Source: Paenibacillus_AB hodogayensis
GTDB taxonomy: Bacteria; Bacillota; Bacilli; Paenibacillales; NBRC-103111
Assembly: GCF_039536325.1 (NCBI RefSeq)
Contig: NZ_BAAAYO010000011.1
Location: 1-64,000 of the forward strand
Length of the DNA stretch: 64,000 nucleotides
Direction of reading: 5' to 3'
Every line of letters begins with the position of its first letter. Within the stretch, counting starts at the first letter, position 1. Below the pieces are notes generated by a model that was not told the origin of the DNA, did not search any database, and saw nothing but the letters and a program-made list of their open reading frames with translations. Of this stretch, positions 48,337-56,074 are shown in pieces. The translations under genes were made by a program, and so were the position numbers.

Positions 48337-50184
48337 TCATTCCCCCCGAACAACCAGCAGCGCGGCCAATACCGCGCAGCCTATCGCTACCACCGCCCAG
48401 TCGCGTCCTCTCATCCGCAGCGCGACGGACGACGTACGACGAAGTCCCGTGCCGGTATAGCCGCGTGCGATCAAAGCCAGCGATAAATCGTTGGCTAATT
48501 GCAGCAACGACATCATCAGCGGAAGGAGCATCGCCGGCACGTCGCGCAGTCGCATGGCGCCGCTGGCGCGCACCCGCTTGCCGCGAGATTTGGCAATCCG
48601 GTTGAAGCGGTCCGCTTCCCGCCGCAGCACCGGAATGAAGCGCAGCAGCAGCGAGCCCGTCAGCGATATCGCCTCCACGGGGAAGCGGATGCGCGCCAGC
48701 GGGGACAGCACCCGCTCGATGCCACGCTTCATCGCAAACGGCGTCGTCGTGGCCGACAAAACGATGCCGCCTATCATGGCGCAGACGATTTTCAGCCACT
48801 CGAATAAAGTCGACGCTACCGCGGGGAAAGAAACGATGACGGCGCCGATCCTGAATCCCGCGCTCACCTCGTCTCCATATTCCCCACCCTCTCCGAAGCC
48901 GATACCCGAAATGACGGCCGATATCGCCATGAACCAGAGAAAGGGCCGCAGTAGAGAAAACGTGGAACGCCACGGTACCTGGCACCAGAACGCCAGCAGG
49001 ACGGTCAGCAGAATGCCTCCGGCAAGCCCCGGCCAACTGCGCTGGGCCAATAGGCCGAAGGATAAGGCTGCATAAAACAGCCATTTGGCCCGCGGATCGA
49101 GAAGCAGCACCCAGCGGTTCCCTTTGGCGGAAGCACCGATACGCCGTTGTTTCCCTTTGGGTTGCGCGCTTGAAGCGCCGCTTGACGGCACCCCCGCAGG
49201 CGCTCCAAGCGCTAAGGATTGCCCCGGCTCGCGGAGAACTTCGGGACCGCAATCGGGTTCAGGTTCCGGGGCATTGGAGTGTGCCCCTCTGCGATTCGGT
49301 CCCGAACCGTCGACGACAGCCGAGGCGGTTACATGCTCCGCTCCGGTTGTTCCTGGGAGCCGTCCGGCCAGCCTTTCCGCAGCCTCCTGCGGGCTCGGAA
49401 ACGATGTCGGCGCCCCCTTCCCTGACATCCCCAACCGACTTGCAAGCGCCGCACAAAGCGGAATGTCGATGCCCGCCCTTTCCCACAGCTCAGGGCGAAC
49501 GGCCAATTGCGAAGCGGGGACGTCAAAAGCGATCTCCCCGTCCCGCAAGGCGATGACCCGGTCGGCAATCGGCAGCAGCAGGTCCAGGTCGTGCGTAGCC
49601 ATGACGATGCCCCCGCCGGCGGCAGCTTTGCGCTCAAGCAAGTAGGCCGTCAGCCGTTCGGACGCCTCCGGGTCCAGGCCGGCCGTGGGCTCGTCCAGCA
49701 GCAGCCACTCCGGCTCCGTGGCGAACGTCGATGCCAGCGCGACGCGACGCTTCTGGCCGCCGCTCAGCAGCAGCGGCGATTGTTCCCTCAGCCTCTTGTC
49801 CAGACTCATCTCGCGCATCGCACGCTCCGTTCTGCGTGTGACCTCTATCTTCGACAACTTCAGGTAGCGTAAGGAATAGTCGAACTCCCCTTGCACGGAA
49901 CGGGCGAACAGCTGTGCTTCGGGATATTGGAACACTTGTCCCAGCCGTTCCGCACCCGACTGACGGGAACGGCTGACCGGGAGTAGTGGTAGCCCGTCCA
50001 CCTCGACGCCGCCTTCGAACGGCACGAGTCCGCCGATGGCGTCCAGCAGCGTCGATTTGCCCGAGCCGTTGCGCCCTACGAGCAAAGTGATGTCGCCGTT
50101 GCCGAACGTACAGGAAATGCCGTTCAACAGCGGCTTGTCGGCGTCTCCCGCCTTTACGCTCAGCCGTTTCACCATTATCGGCAT
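48337..50184 (-). CDS. ECF transporter ATPase fused to the EcfT transmembrane subunit
   Basis: A 615-residue fusion. Residues 1-230 form an ABC ATPase with Walker A GRNGSGKST (37-45), Q-loop VFQYPEAQLFARSVQGEF, signature LLSGGQKRRV and LLLDEPTAGLDP. A linker of about 130 residues, rich in Pro, Gly, Ser and Ala, follows. The C-terminal 250 residues form EcfT with four to five helices and both coupling motifs (AKSRGKR and IARGYTG). EcfA and EcfT are normally separate proteins. The ATG overlaps the end of the other ATPase gene by ten bases. With bioY encoded divergently, the set should import biotin. Confidence 0.88.
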   Translation of the reverse strand: MPIMVKRLSVKAGDADKPLLNGISCTFGNGDITLLVGRNGSGKSTLLDAIGGLVPFEGGVEVDGLPLLPVSRSRQSGAERLGQVFQYPEAQLFARSVQGEFDYSLRYLKLSKIEVTRRTERAMREMSLDKRLREQSPLLLSGGQKRRVALASTFATEPEWLLLDEPTAGLDPEASERLTAYLLERKAAAGGGIVMATHDLDLLLPIADRVIALRDGEIAFDVPASQLAVRPELWERAGIDIPLCAALASRLGMSGKGAPTSFPSPQEAAERLAGRLPGTTGAEHVTASAVVDGSGPNRRGAHSNAPEPEPDCGPEVLREPGQSLALGAPAGVPSSGASSAQPKGKQRRIGASAKGNRWVLLLDPRAKWLFYAALSFGLLAQRSWPGLAGGILLTVLLAFWCQVPWRSTFSLLRPFLWFMAISAVISGIGFGEGGEYGDEVSAGFRIGAVIVSFPAVASTLFEWLKIVCAMIGGIVLSATTTPFAMKRGIERVLSPLARIRFPVEAISLTGSLLLRFIPVLRREADRFNRIAKSRGKRVRASGAMRLRDVPAMLLPLMMSLLQLANDLSLALIARGYTGTGLRRTSSVALRMRGRDWAVVAIGCAVLAALLVVRGE

Positions 50185-51023
50185 AACGAATCCACCGCTT
50201 CCAGCAGCTGATCGGGATGGAGCGGCAGCGTGCGCAGCGGCACGCCCGAGCGGACCAGCCGATGGGCCACTTCGACCGGATACGGCAACCTGAAGCCGAG
50301 CGTCCGGCAAGGACAAGGAAGCAGCTCGCCGTCTTCGTCCACAGACTCCCCCGGACGGAAATCGCCATACAGAAATTGTTCCGGCGTACCGTCGAAGACG
50401 AGCCGCCCTCCGTCAAGCGCAATAACCCGGTCGGCATAACCGATCTCGTCCATCGCTTGAGTGCTCCATACGACGGTCGTTCCGCCTTCATGCAACCGGC
50501 ATACCGCTTCGAGCACATTCCGCTTCGACGCCGGATCGAGCATCGCCGTCGGCTCGTCCAGCAGCAAAGCGCGCGCTCCCGTAACAATCGCTCCCGCTAC
50601 GCTCAACAGCTGCTTTTGGCCTCCTGACAAGTTTTCCACCGGCTCGTCCGGCGCAACGTTTAGTCCTACGGAGGCCAAAGCCGTCCGTGCTCGTTCAGGC
50701 ATTTCCTCCGCCGGCACCGCCGCATTTTCCAAGCCAAAGCAGACGTCCTCATACACCGTTTCCCCGACAAGCTGAGCATCCGGATTCTGGAACACCATGC
50801 CTATGGACCGGCCCGAGCCGCCGACGGCAAGCTCGCCTCCACGCAGCGGAACAAGCCCGCCCAGCACGCGGAGCAGCGTGCTTTTGCCGCTTCCGTTACG
50901 ACCTATCACGGCCACGAATTCGCCTTCGCGGATCGTCAGAACGAGCCGCTTCAGCACCGCTTCCGCCTCGTCGCCGCTCGCAGCCGCCAAGTCGGCGTCC
51001 TTCAACGTCCATATGGGAACCAT
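50175..51023 (-). CDS. ECF transporter ATP-binding protein
   Basis: A 282-residue ABC ATPase of the EcfA type. Walker A is GRNGSGKST, the Q-loop region reads MVFQNPDAQLVGETVYEDV as usual for EcfA, the signature is LSGGQKQLL and Walker B is LLLDEPTAMLDP. A C-terminal extension of about 60 residues has a CPC pair. It would form a heterodimer with the ATPase half of the fusion protein encoded downstream. ATG 51023 follows AAGGGG by about 11 bases; the ORF extends to 51164 into the bioY start, which is not plausible. A BirA-like operator lies in the divergent promoter region. Confidence 0.88.
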   Translation of the reverse strand: MVPIWTLKDADLAAASGDEAEAVLKRLVLTIREGEFVAVIGRNGSGKSTLLRVLGGLVPLRGGELAVGGSGRSIGMVFQNPDAQLVGETVYEDVCFGLENAAVPAEEMPERARTALASVGLNVAPDEPVENLSGGQKQLLSVAGAIVTGARALLLDEPTAMLDPASKRNVLEAVCRLHEGGTTVVWSTQAMDEIGYADRVIALDGGRLVFDGTPEQFLYGDFRPGESVDEDGELLPCPCRTLGFRLPYPVEVAHRLVRSGVPLRTLPLHPDQLLEAVDSLCR

Positions 51024-51045
51024 TACGGTCGTCCCCTTCCCTGCC

Positions 51046-51083
51046 AATTGTTCACCAAAAATAATGAATCTAGGTTGACACTT
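51046..51083. promoter_or_regulatory. BirA-like biotin operator between bioY and the ECF genes
   Basis: TGTTCACC (51049-51056) and GGTTGACA (51073-51080) are 16 bases apart. The consensus BirA half-site is TGTTAACC, so each arm has one mismatch. The right arm overlaps TTGACA (51075-51080), a -35 box for bioY with TAACTT 17 bases on. Biotin-bound BirA would block bioY and possibly the divergent ECF genes. Confidence 0.65.
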
Positions 51084-51154
51084 CGCGTTTAATCCTGTAA
51101 CTTCGATTATGGTATCATATTGAATCGCTTTTACGGAAGAGAGGAACAATAAAG

Positions 51155-51718
51155 ATGGCATCATCCCGTCCGCTATTTACCGTCAAAGGTATCGTTTTCA
51201 GCGCCCTGTTCGGCGCCCTTACGGTAGCCATGAGCTTTGTGCACATTCGTCTCGGCATATCCCCCGTGCCAATTACGCTGGAGAACTTGGCCATTATGAT
51301 GGCTGGCGCTGTGCTCGGTGCTTTTTACGGCTTTTTCAGCATAGGCGTCGTCGTGCTGTTCCTTGCACTCGGGCTTCCGCTGCTGCACGGACAAGGCGGG
51401 CTCGGCCTGCTGCTCGGTCCGACGGGCGGCTTTATTTGGATGTTTCCCGTCAGTGCGCTGCTGATCGGATGGGGCGTCAGCAAAATCAAAGGAAACGGCT
51501 GGGCGTCCTACGTTGCCGTCTTTCTCGTTATCGAGCTGTTCGGCTCGCTCCTATTGTATGTGACCGGCGTCCCATGGCTCGCTCACAAACTGAATAAGTC
51601 ATTCGCCTACGCCATGAGCGTCGGCTGCTATCCGTTCTTGATTGGAGATGCGCTCAAGGCGGTTGCGGCCACGCTGATCGTCATGCCGGTCCGGCGCATG
51701 TTTCCGAAGATGAGGTAG
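51155..51718 (+). CDS. bioY: BioY biotin-binding S component
   Basis: A 187-residue membrane protein with about six helices. The family pattern is clear: PVPITLENLAIMMAGAVLG near residue 37, LLLGPTGGFIWMFP near 90, and Gly-rich membrane segments. BioY binds biotin in the membrane and delivers it to an ECF ATPase/EcfT module, which is encoded divergently. GAGAGGAAC precedes the ATG. Confidence 0.93.
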   Translation: MASSRPLFTVKGIVFSALFGALTVAMSFVHIRLGISPVPITLENLAIMMAGAVLGAFYGFFSIGVVVLFLALGLPLLHGQGGLGLLLGPTGGFIWMFPVSALLIGWGVSKIKGNGWASYVAVFLVIELFGSLLLYVTGVPWLAHKLNKSFAYAMSVGCYPFLIGDALKAVAATLIVMPVRRMFPKMR

Positions 51719-51794
51719 CCACTGGCTTCCGGGAAAAAGGTCCGGAGAGAAACAACCTCCGGGCCTCCGTTTCAAAAAAGTTAAGCATTGCCGC

Positions 51795-51823
51795 TTGCAA
51801 AAACTAATATTATTAGTTATTAT
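51795..51823 (+). promoter_or_regulatory. promoter of the MBL hydrolase-TetR operon
   Basis: TTGCAA (51795-51800), a 17-base spacer and TATTAT (51818-51823). Two of the nested inverted repeats at 51802-51848 cover the spacer and the -10 box. Confidence 0.68.
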
Positions 51824-51848
51824 ATAACTAACGACATTAGTAAACTAA
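51802..51848. promoter_or_regulatory. nested TTAGT inverted repeats, probable TetR operator
   Basis: Three inverted repeats share ACTAA/TTAGT arms: AACTAATA-T-TATTAGTT (51802-51818), TTAGTTAT-TAT-ATAACTAA (51813-51831) and TTAGT-AA-ACTAA (51837-51848). They cover the promoter and lead up to the ribosome site. Autoregulation by the TetR protein encoded second in the operon is inferred. Confidence 0.6.
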
Positions 51849-51866
51849 CAAAGCGAGGTGCCGAAT

Positions 51867-52607
51867 ATGAAATTAACCCAAGCGGGAACCTTATATCAGC
51901 TGGCTTTTATGCCCCGGTTGTTTCCGGTTAATTGTTATATGGTAGAAGAAGAAGAAGAGAGCTTGACCCTGATCGATGCGGCTATGCCGTTCAGCGCCAA
52001 AGCGATCGCGGAGACCGCCCGCCGCATCGGCAAGCCGATTGCCCGAATCGTCCTGACGCATGCCCATAGCGATCATATCGGCGCGTTGGACACGTTGAAG
52101 CAGATGCTGCCGGAGGCGACCGTCTATATCTCCGCCCGCGACGCGCGGCTGCTCGCCGGAGACGTCACGCTCGATCCCGGGGAGTACACGTCGCCGATCA
52201 AAGGGGGCGTTCCCAAGCCGGGACAGATCCGGACAAAGCCGGACGTGCTGCTTCACGATGGCGATCGGATCGGCTCCCTGCTTGCGGTGGCGACGCCCGG
52301 GCATACGCCGGGATCGATGTCTTTTGTGGACACGCGCAACCAATCCCTTGTTGTCGGAGATGCGATTCAGGTAAGGGGCGGCGCAGCCGTGTCAGGGCAG
52401 TTGAAGCCGCTGTTTCCGTTCCCGGCCTTGGCCACCTGGAGCAAGCATACCGCGCTGGACAGCGTACGCAAGCTTGCCGAACTCCAACCGTCGCTTGTCG
52501 CCGCCGGACATGGACGCATGCTGACCGCTCCGCTGGATACGCTTCGTCGGATCATCGGAGAAGCCGAAGCCGCCATGGGGCCGGCTTCCGCCGAAAGGAG
52601 GGCGTAA
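51867..52607 (+). CDS. MBL-fold metallohydrolase
   Basis: A 246-residue metallo-beta-lactamase-fold protein. THAHSDHIGA supplies the H-x-H-x-D-H zinc motif, followed by TPGHTPGSMSF, VVGDAIQ and a late AAGHG His. This fits the glyoxalase II-like hydrolase group, with no signal peptide. The substrate is unknown. ATG 51867 has GAGG eight bases upstream; a GTG at 51858 overlaps that site. The TetR regulator gene follows after two bases, so the regulator may control this hydrolase in response to a small toxic molecule. Confidence 0.9.
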   Translation: MKLTQAGTLYQLAFMPRLFPVNCYMVEEEEESLTLIDAAMPFSAKAIAETARRIGKPIARIVLTHAHSDHIGALDTLKQMLPEATVYISARDARLLAGDVTLDPGEYTSPIKGGVPKPGQIRTKPDVLLHDGDRIGSLLAVATPGHTPGSMSFVDTRNQSLVVGDAIQVRGGAAVSGQLKPLFPFPALATWSKHTALDSVRKLAELQPSLVAAGHGRMLTAPLDTLRRIIGEAEAAMGPASAERRA

Positions 52608-52609
52608 CC

Positions 52610-53212
52610 ATGTCGCCACGAATCGGGCTCGACCTGCCCGCCGTCATTCGCGCTGCAACGGAGATCGCCGATACCCATGGCATCGAAAGTCTGACGCTGG
52701 CCAGCCTGGCCAAGAAGCTGAACATCCGTACCCCTTCGTTGTACAATCATGTGGACGGTCTGCCGGGTCTGCGCAACAAGCTCGCCGCGCACGGTCTGGA
52801 GCTACTGTACGAGAAGCTCACCCTCGCCGCGGTCGGCCGCTCCGGCGACGAAGCCATCCGTGCCTTCGCCGACACTTATCTGGAATTTGCCCGCGCCCAC
52901 CCCGGGGTGTACGAGCTTACGCTCGGAGCCCCCGGTCCCGATGCCGCCGAAGTGGCGGAAACCGGCAAAAAGCTGGTCGATTTGCTGATGCGTCTGATGG
53001 AGAGCTACGGCTTGACCCATCTGCAATCGATTCACGTCATCCGCGGTCTGCGCAGCGTCCTGCACGGCTTTGCCTCGCTGGAACAGAGGGGCGGCTTCGG
53101 CCTTCCCATCGATCTCGACGTCAGCTACCGGCTGCTCGTCGATACGTTTGTGGCAGGCATCCCCGCCGTCCGCAACGGAAAGATAACGGTGGAAGAACAG
53201 GGCGAGCAATAG
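52610..53212 (+). CDS. TetR/AcrR-family regulator (WHG-domain type)
   Basis: A 200-residue TetR-type repressor. The helix-turn-helix is SLTLASLAKKLNIRTPSLYNHV (about 26-47). The C-terminal ligand domain contains AHPGVYELTLGAP and the VIRGLRSVLHGFASLE helix characteristic of the WHG (TetR_C_33) group. It lies two bases after the MBL hydrolase gene and uses AAAGGAGG inside that gene's end. Its likely operators are the nested repeats at 51802-51848. Confidence 0.9.
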   Translation: MSPRIGLDLPAVIRAATEIADTHGIESLTLASLAKKLNIRTPSLYNHVDGLPGLRNKLAAHGLELLYEKLTLAAVGRSGDEAIRAFADTYLEFARAHPGVYELTLGAPGPDAAEVAETGKKLVDLLMRLMESYGLTHLQSIHVIRGLRSVLHGFASLEQRGGFGLPIDLDVSYRLLVDTFVAGIPAVRNGKITVEEQGEQ

Positions 53213-53242
53213 ACGCCCGCTTCGCCAGGACGTCAAAGCAAA

Positions 53243-53296
53243 GCCGCCCTATGGAAGCCCGCACCGGTTAAGACGGTCGACTTTCCATAGGGCGGC
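53243..53296. terminator. bidirectional terminator
   Basis: GCCGCCCTATGGAA (53243-53256) and TTCCATAGGGCGGC (53283-53296) form a perfect 14-bp stem with a 26-nt loop; CTTTCATTTC follows on the plus strand and TTTGCTTT on the minus strand. It separates the TetR gene from the convergent DUF4395 gene. Confidence 0.75.
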
Positions 53297-53308
53297 CTTT
53301 CATTTCGC

Positions 53309-53728
53309 TCAGGACCATTTCCTCCGGTATCTCAGCCATTGGTAACGGATAAAGCAACCGACGCAGAAACCGCATATCGCCACAGTAGCGGCCAGCGCCA
53401 CCATAGCGGAGAAAATGTAGGCTACGGCCGGCCAGTCAAATGCATAACCGATCAAAGCGAGCAGCAGGAAGCAGGTCGCCAACAGTTGGTTGAACTTCTG
53501 GTCCGTCCTTTCCTCCGGAATATAAGCCGAAGGCGGTTTGCGCAAAAACAGCCGGGCGAGCCGCATGATCGGGTTGAAATCGAACGTAACGCCCATCGCC
53601 CCGGCCAGCAGCGGAATGGCCAGCAGCCAATAAAAACCGGTCAGCCACGTCAGGACGACCGCAGCGACGATCGTCCACTGGTTTGTCCTCACCAGCGGCC
53701 GCGGTATCGAATCCGGAATATGCCCCAT
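53309..53728 (-). CDS. DUF4395 membrane protein
   Basis: A 139-residue membrane protein with about four helices. IPRPLVRTNQWTI near the N-terminus, the FNPIMRLARLFLRKP loop and the ICGFCVGCF block near the end match DUF4395, a family with conserved cysteines and no known function that is sometimes found beside thiol-redox genes. No redox partner is adjacent here. It ends in a basic tail. AGGGAATTG precedes the ATG. Confidence 0.85.
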   Translation of the reverse strand: MGHIPDSIPRPLVRTNQWTIVAAVVLTWLTGFYWLLAIPLLAGAMGVTFDFNPIMRLARLFLRKPPSAYIPEERTDQKFNQLLATCFLLLALIGYAFDWPAVAYIFSAMVALAATVAICGFCVGCFIRYQWLRYRRKWS

Positions 53729-53857
53729 CTACAATTCCCTCTTTTCCCGTAGGATTATATATAAATGAAGTATACCTCTTCGCTCTCCTTCTGGGAATGC
53801 CCAGCTCCTTCCTATTTGTATAAAAATAAATTGGCTATGACGCAACAACGGCAATAA

Positions 53858-53886
53858 GGCCGCCACCCGAAAGGGCGACAGCCGCC
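53858..53886 (-). terminator. possible terminator after the stalk-domain gene
   Basis: On the minus strand GTCGCCC and GGGTGGC pair around TTTC, extended by GGC/GCC pairs, followed by TTATTGCCGTTGTT. It is 33 bases beyond the stop codon. Confidence 0.5.
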
Positions 53887-53918
53887 GTTCATTGTCAGTC
53901 CCGAAACGCGGGGCTGTT

Positions 53919-54974
53919 TTAGTTGGAATCGCTATCCGCCGGTGCCTGAAGCACGATCTTCCAAGCCGTGCCGATCGGAGGCAAGCTTCTGGTCAATACG
54001 CCGTTGTAATAACCGATCACTTTGGCCCCTTTCGTCAACGCGGACAACTCGACCGACTCCCCGTCCGTATTCGTCAGCACGGTCTTGTCGTTCAGACGCA
54101 GCACCACCTCGTCCGGCGACTTGTCGGTTATCCCCTTCCCTTTGATGCGCAGGCTTATCGCCTTGTCATCGCTGGTAACGACCTCTTCGATCAAGCCAGC
54201 CGTACCGATCGTATCGACGACTTGCTCTTGCTCCAGCAGCGTGATTTTGTAGGCTGCCGTTTGCGGAGGCAGGCTCAACGTGGCGACCATGGAATGCTCG
54301 ACTTCCACAGCAGCGCCCAAAGCGATATCGGACAGCTTCAGTTTCGTTCCGTCCGCCTTCTCGTAGGCGGTGTCCCCGTCGACATTCAGAACGATCCCAT
54401 CCGGGCCGATCCCGTTGATGCGTACAAATTGACGGCCGCCCTGATCGTATACTTCCGTTACGACGCCGCGCGTCAGCACATTCTCGCGCTGCTGGAGCGG
54501 AGTAATGGCTATCGAGCCGCCGTCGGTTTTGACCGTGGCATGGAGCACTTGGCTGACGAACGAAACCGGCACATAGGTTTTGCTGTCCGTCCGCTCCGGC
54601 GCGACGCCAAGCGTCAGACTCTTTTGATCCACGGTATAGTTGTCCTCGCCAAGCTTGACGCTCGTCCGCACCTCGCCCTTGCTCAGCCCGGCGGTCAGGT
54701 CCGCCTCGCTCCATGTCACCGTCATGCCCAGCTTCTCGGCAATATCGCGCAAAGGCACCATGGTTTCGCTCACGCCGGCCTTCTTGTAGCCCGATGTTGC
54801 TAGAGCTTCGCCATTCACCGAAATAGCGACAGGCTGCGCCGTTGTTTGAGCGATTGCCTGAGCACGAACCGGCTCCGGCTGGCTTGCGTCCGCCGCAAAG
54901 GCGGAGACTCCGGTTATCGACACGGACAAGGCGAATAACGCCGCTACGCTTGTTTTCATTGGATGTTTCATCAT
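53919..54974 (-). CDS. secreted protein with copper-amine-oxidase-like stalk domain
   Basis: A 351-residue secreted protein. A signal peptide (about 1-29, ending VSAFAADA) precedes a copper amine oxidase N-terminal-like domain (about 50-160) with the pattern ETMVPLRDIAEKLGMTVTW and TYVPVSFVSQVL. These stalk domains are very common in Paenibacillaceae and lack the catalytic oxidase; they probably bind wall components. The C-terminal 190 residues consist of beta-rich segments of unknown function. The second of several ATG/TTG starts was chosen, with AAGGGAA upstream. No enzyme domain is present. Confidence 0.85.
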   Translation of the reverse strand: MMKHPMKTSVAALFALSVSITGVSAFAADASQPEPVRAQAIAQTTAQPVAISVNGEALATSGYKKAGVSETMVPLRDIAEKLGMTVTWSEADLTAGLSKGEVRTSVKLGEDNYTVDQKSLTLGVAPERTDSKTYVPVSFVSQVLHATVKTDGGSIAITPLQQRENVLTRGVVTEVYDQGGRQFVRINGIGPDGIVLNVDGDTAYEKADGTKLKLSDIALGAAVEVEHSMVATLSLPPQTAAYKITLLEQEQVVDTIGTAGLIEEVVTSDDKAISLRIKGKGITDKSPDEVVLRLNDKTVLTNTDGESVELSALTKGAKVIGYYNGVLTRSLPPIGTAWKIVLQAPADSDSN

Positions 54975-55318
54975 CAATTCCCTTCCTTCCTATCGGGCAT
55001 CTGCGTCCCCATACACCGCAGCGCCCTTCCATGATCGTTCTTGCAGCCGACAGTTCGGTCGAATCCGACAATCGGCAGGCATGCTTTCTTCGCGTATGGT
55101 TGTATAGTACAAACGCAAGCTTGGCCGTAAATGTTGCAGCAAGATCCCAAAAAACCGTTTTTCCGTCGAATCGTCGGGCAGCCTCCAGGACGATTCGAGC
55201 GCCGCTCCAGACGAAAGCACTCGTCGTTCAGCACGGCGAGCGGGCATTTTACCCAAACGCTTGCCGGGGCGTCTACATATTGTGATAAGGAATGGATGCC
55301 AGAAGGGAGGGATAAGTA

Positions 55319-55753
55319 ATGAGCCGAATCAAACGGCACGCTAAAGGAAAAAAGGGGCGCGCTCCGACAAGAAGTCCCAGGCGGAACGCCCATACGCCCC
55401 CATCCCCGTTTTTGAACCAATCCCGCATCCGCGGCCTTCTCGGACCGATTCAGCCAACCCAGGCTGCGCCGACGAATACGGCCAATAGCGGCATGCTGTC
55501 GTTTCTCGACCAGTGGGGCGGGATTGACGGCATTATGTCGACCATGGACAAAGTTCAGAAGATGATGCGGATGGTCCAGCAATTCGGACCGTTCATGAAT
55601 ATGTTCGGTTCGATGTTCGGCGGCAAGGCCGCCACGACAAGCTTGTACCCGGTACGCCGGGGAGTGCCCCAGGCCGGTGCGGCAGGCAATTCGTCGCGGG
55701 ACGGCTACCCGCGTGCAAGGGTAGCTCCCCGCAGCAACATCCGTAAGCCTTGA
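55319..55753 (+). CDS. basic protein resembling YqfQ/VrrA
   Basis: A 144-residue basic protein. The N-terminus (MSRIKRHAKGKKGR) and the C-terminus are rich in Arg, Lys and Pro. The middle (about 62-103, WGGIDGIMSTMDKVQKMMRM followed by FGPFMNMFGSMFGG) resembles the hydrophobic helix of Bacillus YqfQ/VrrA-like spore or surface proteins, but the match is only a pattern impression. There is no signal peptide. AAGGGAGGG precedes the ATG. Function unknown. Confidence 0.65.
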   Translation: MSRIKRHAKGKKGRAPTRSPRRNAHTPPSPFLNQSRIRGLLGPIQPTQAAPTNTANSGMLSFLDQWGGIDGIMSTMDKVQKMMRMVQQFGPFMNMFGSMFGGKAATTSLYPVRRGVPQAGAAGNSSRDGYPRARVAPRSNIRKP

Positions 55754-55991
55754 AATTGGAGCCCGCTACATTCCGAAAAGGATGGCCTTGCCGCTTCAAA
55801 CATTTTGTTTTGAACTCCTTTTATGGAATAAACCTTGCGGCGGTAGGAGTTCAAAGCCAAAACTCGCTTGCAAGGCTCATCCCCTTTCTCCAATTCACTC
55901 CGCTTTTCCAAAGAAGTTCTTTCGTTCAACTTATATAGTACGAGCGATATTCGTAGGACGGCGCTTGAATGGCCCCGGTACGCCTGGGACG
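55754..55991. other. non-coding stretch with no recognised feature
   Basis: Apart from one GAACTCC/GGAGTTC repeat about 25 bases apart (near 55814-55855), nothing was recognised. Short ORFs here lack ribosome sites. Confidence 0.5.
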
Positions 55992-56030
55992 AAAAACCTC
56001 CAAAACCGCTGCGACAAGCGGTTTTGGAGG
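55992..56030 (-). terminator. terminator of the accessory SecA gene
   Basis: On the minus strand CCTCCAAAACCGC (56030-56018) and GCGGTTTTGGAGG (56009-55997) form a perfect 13-bp stem with an 8-nt loop, followed by TTTTT. Confidence 0.82.
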
Positions 56031-56074
56031 CATATACCCGTGTGGTAGAACTCTGCTGCACCCCGTTTCCCTAT

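Noticed and set aside
49080..49480. Frameshift between an EcfA gene and an EcfT gene read as a fusion
   Set aside because: The linker stays open in one frame over about 130 codons with no start signal before EcfT, so a true fusion is favoured, although an assembly error is not fully excluded.
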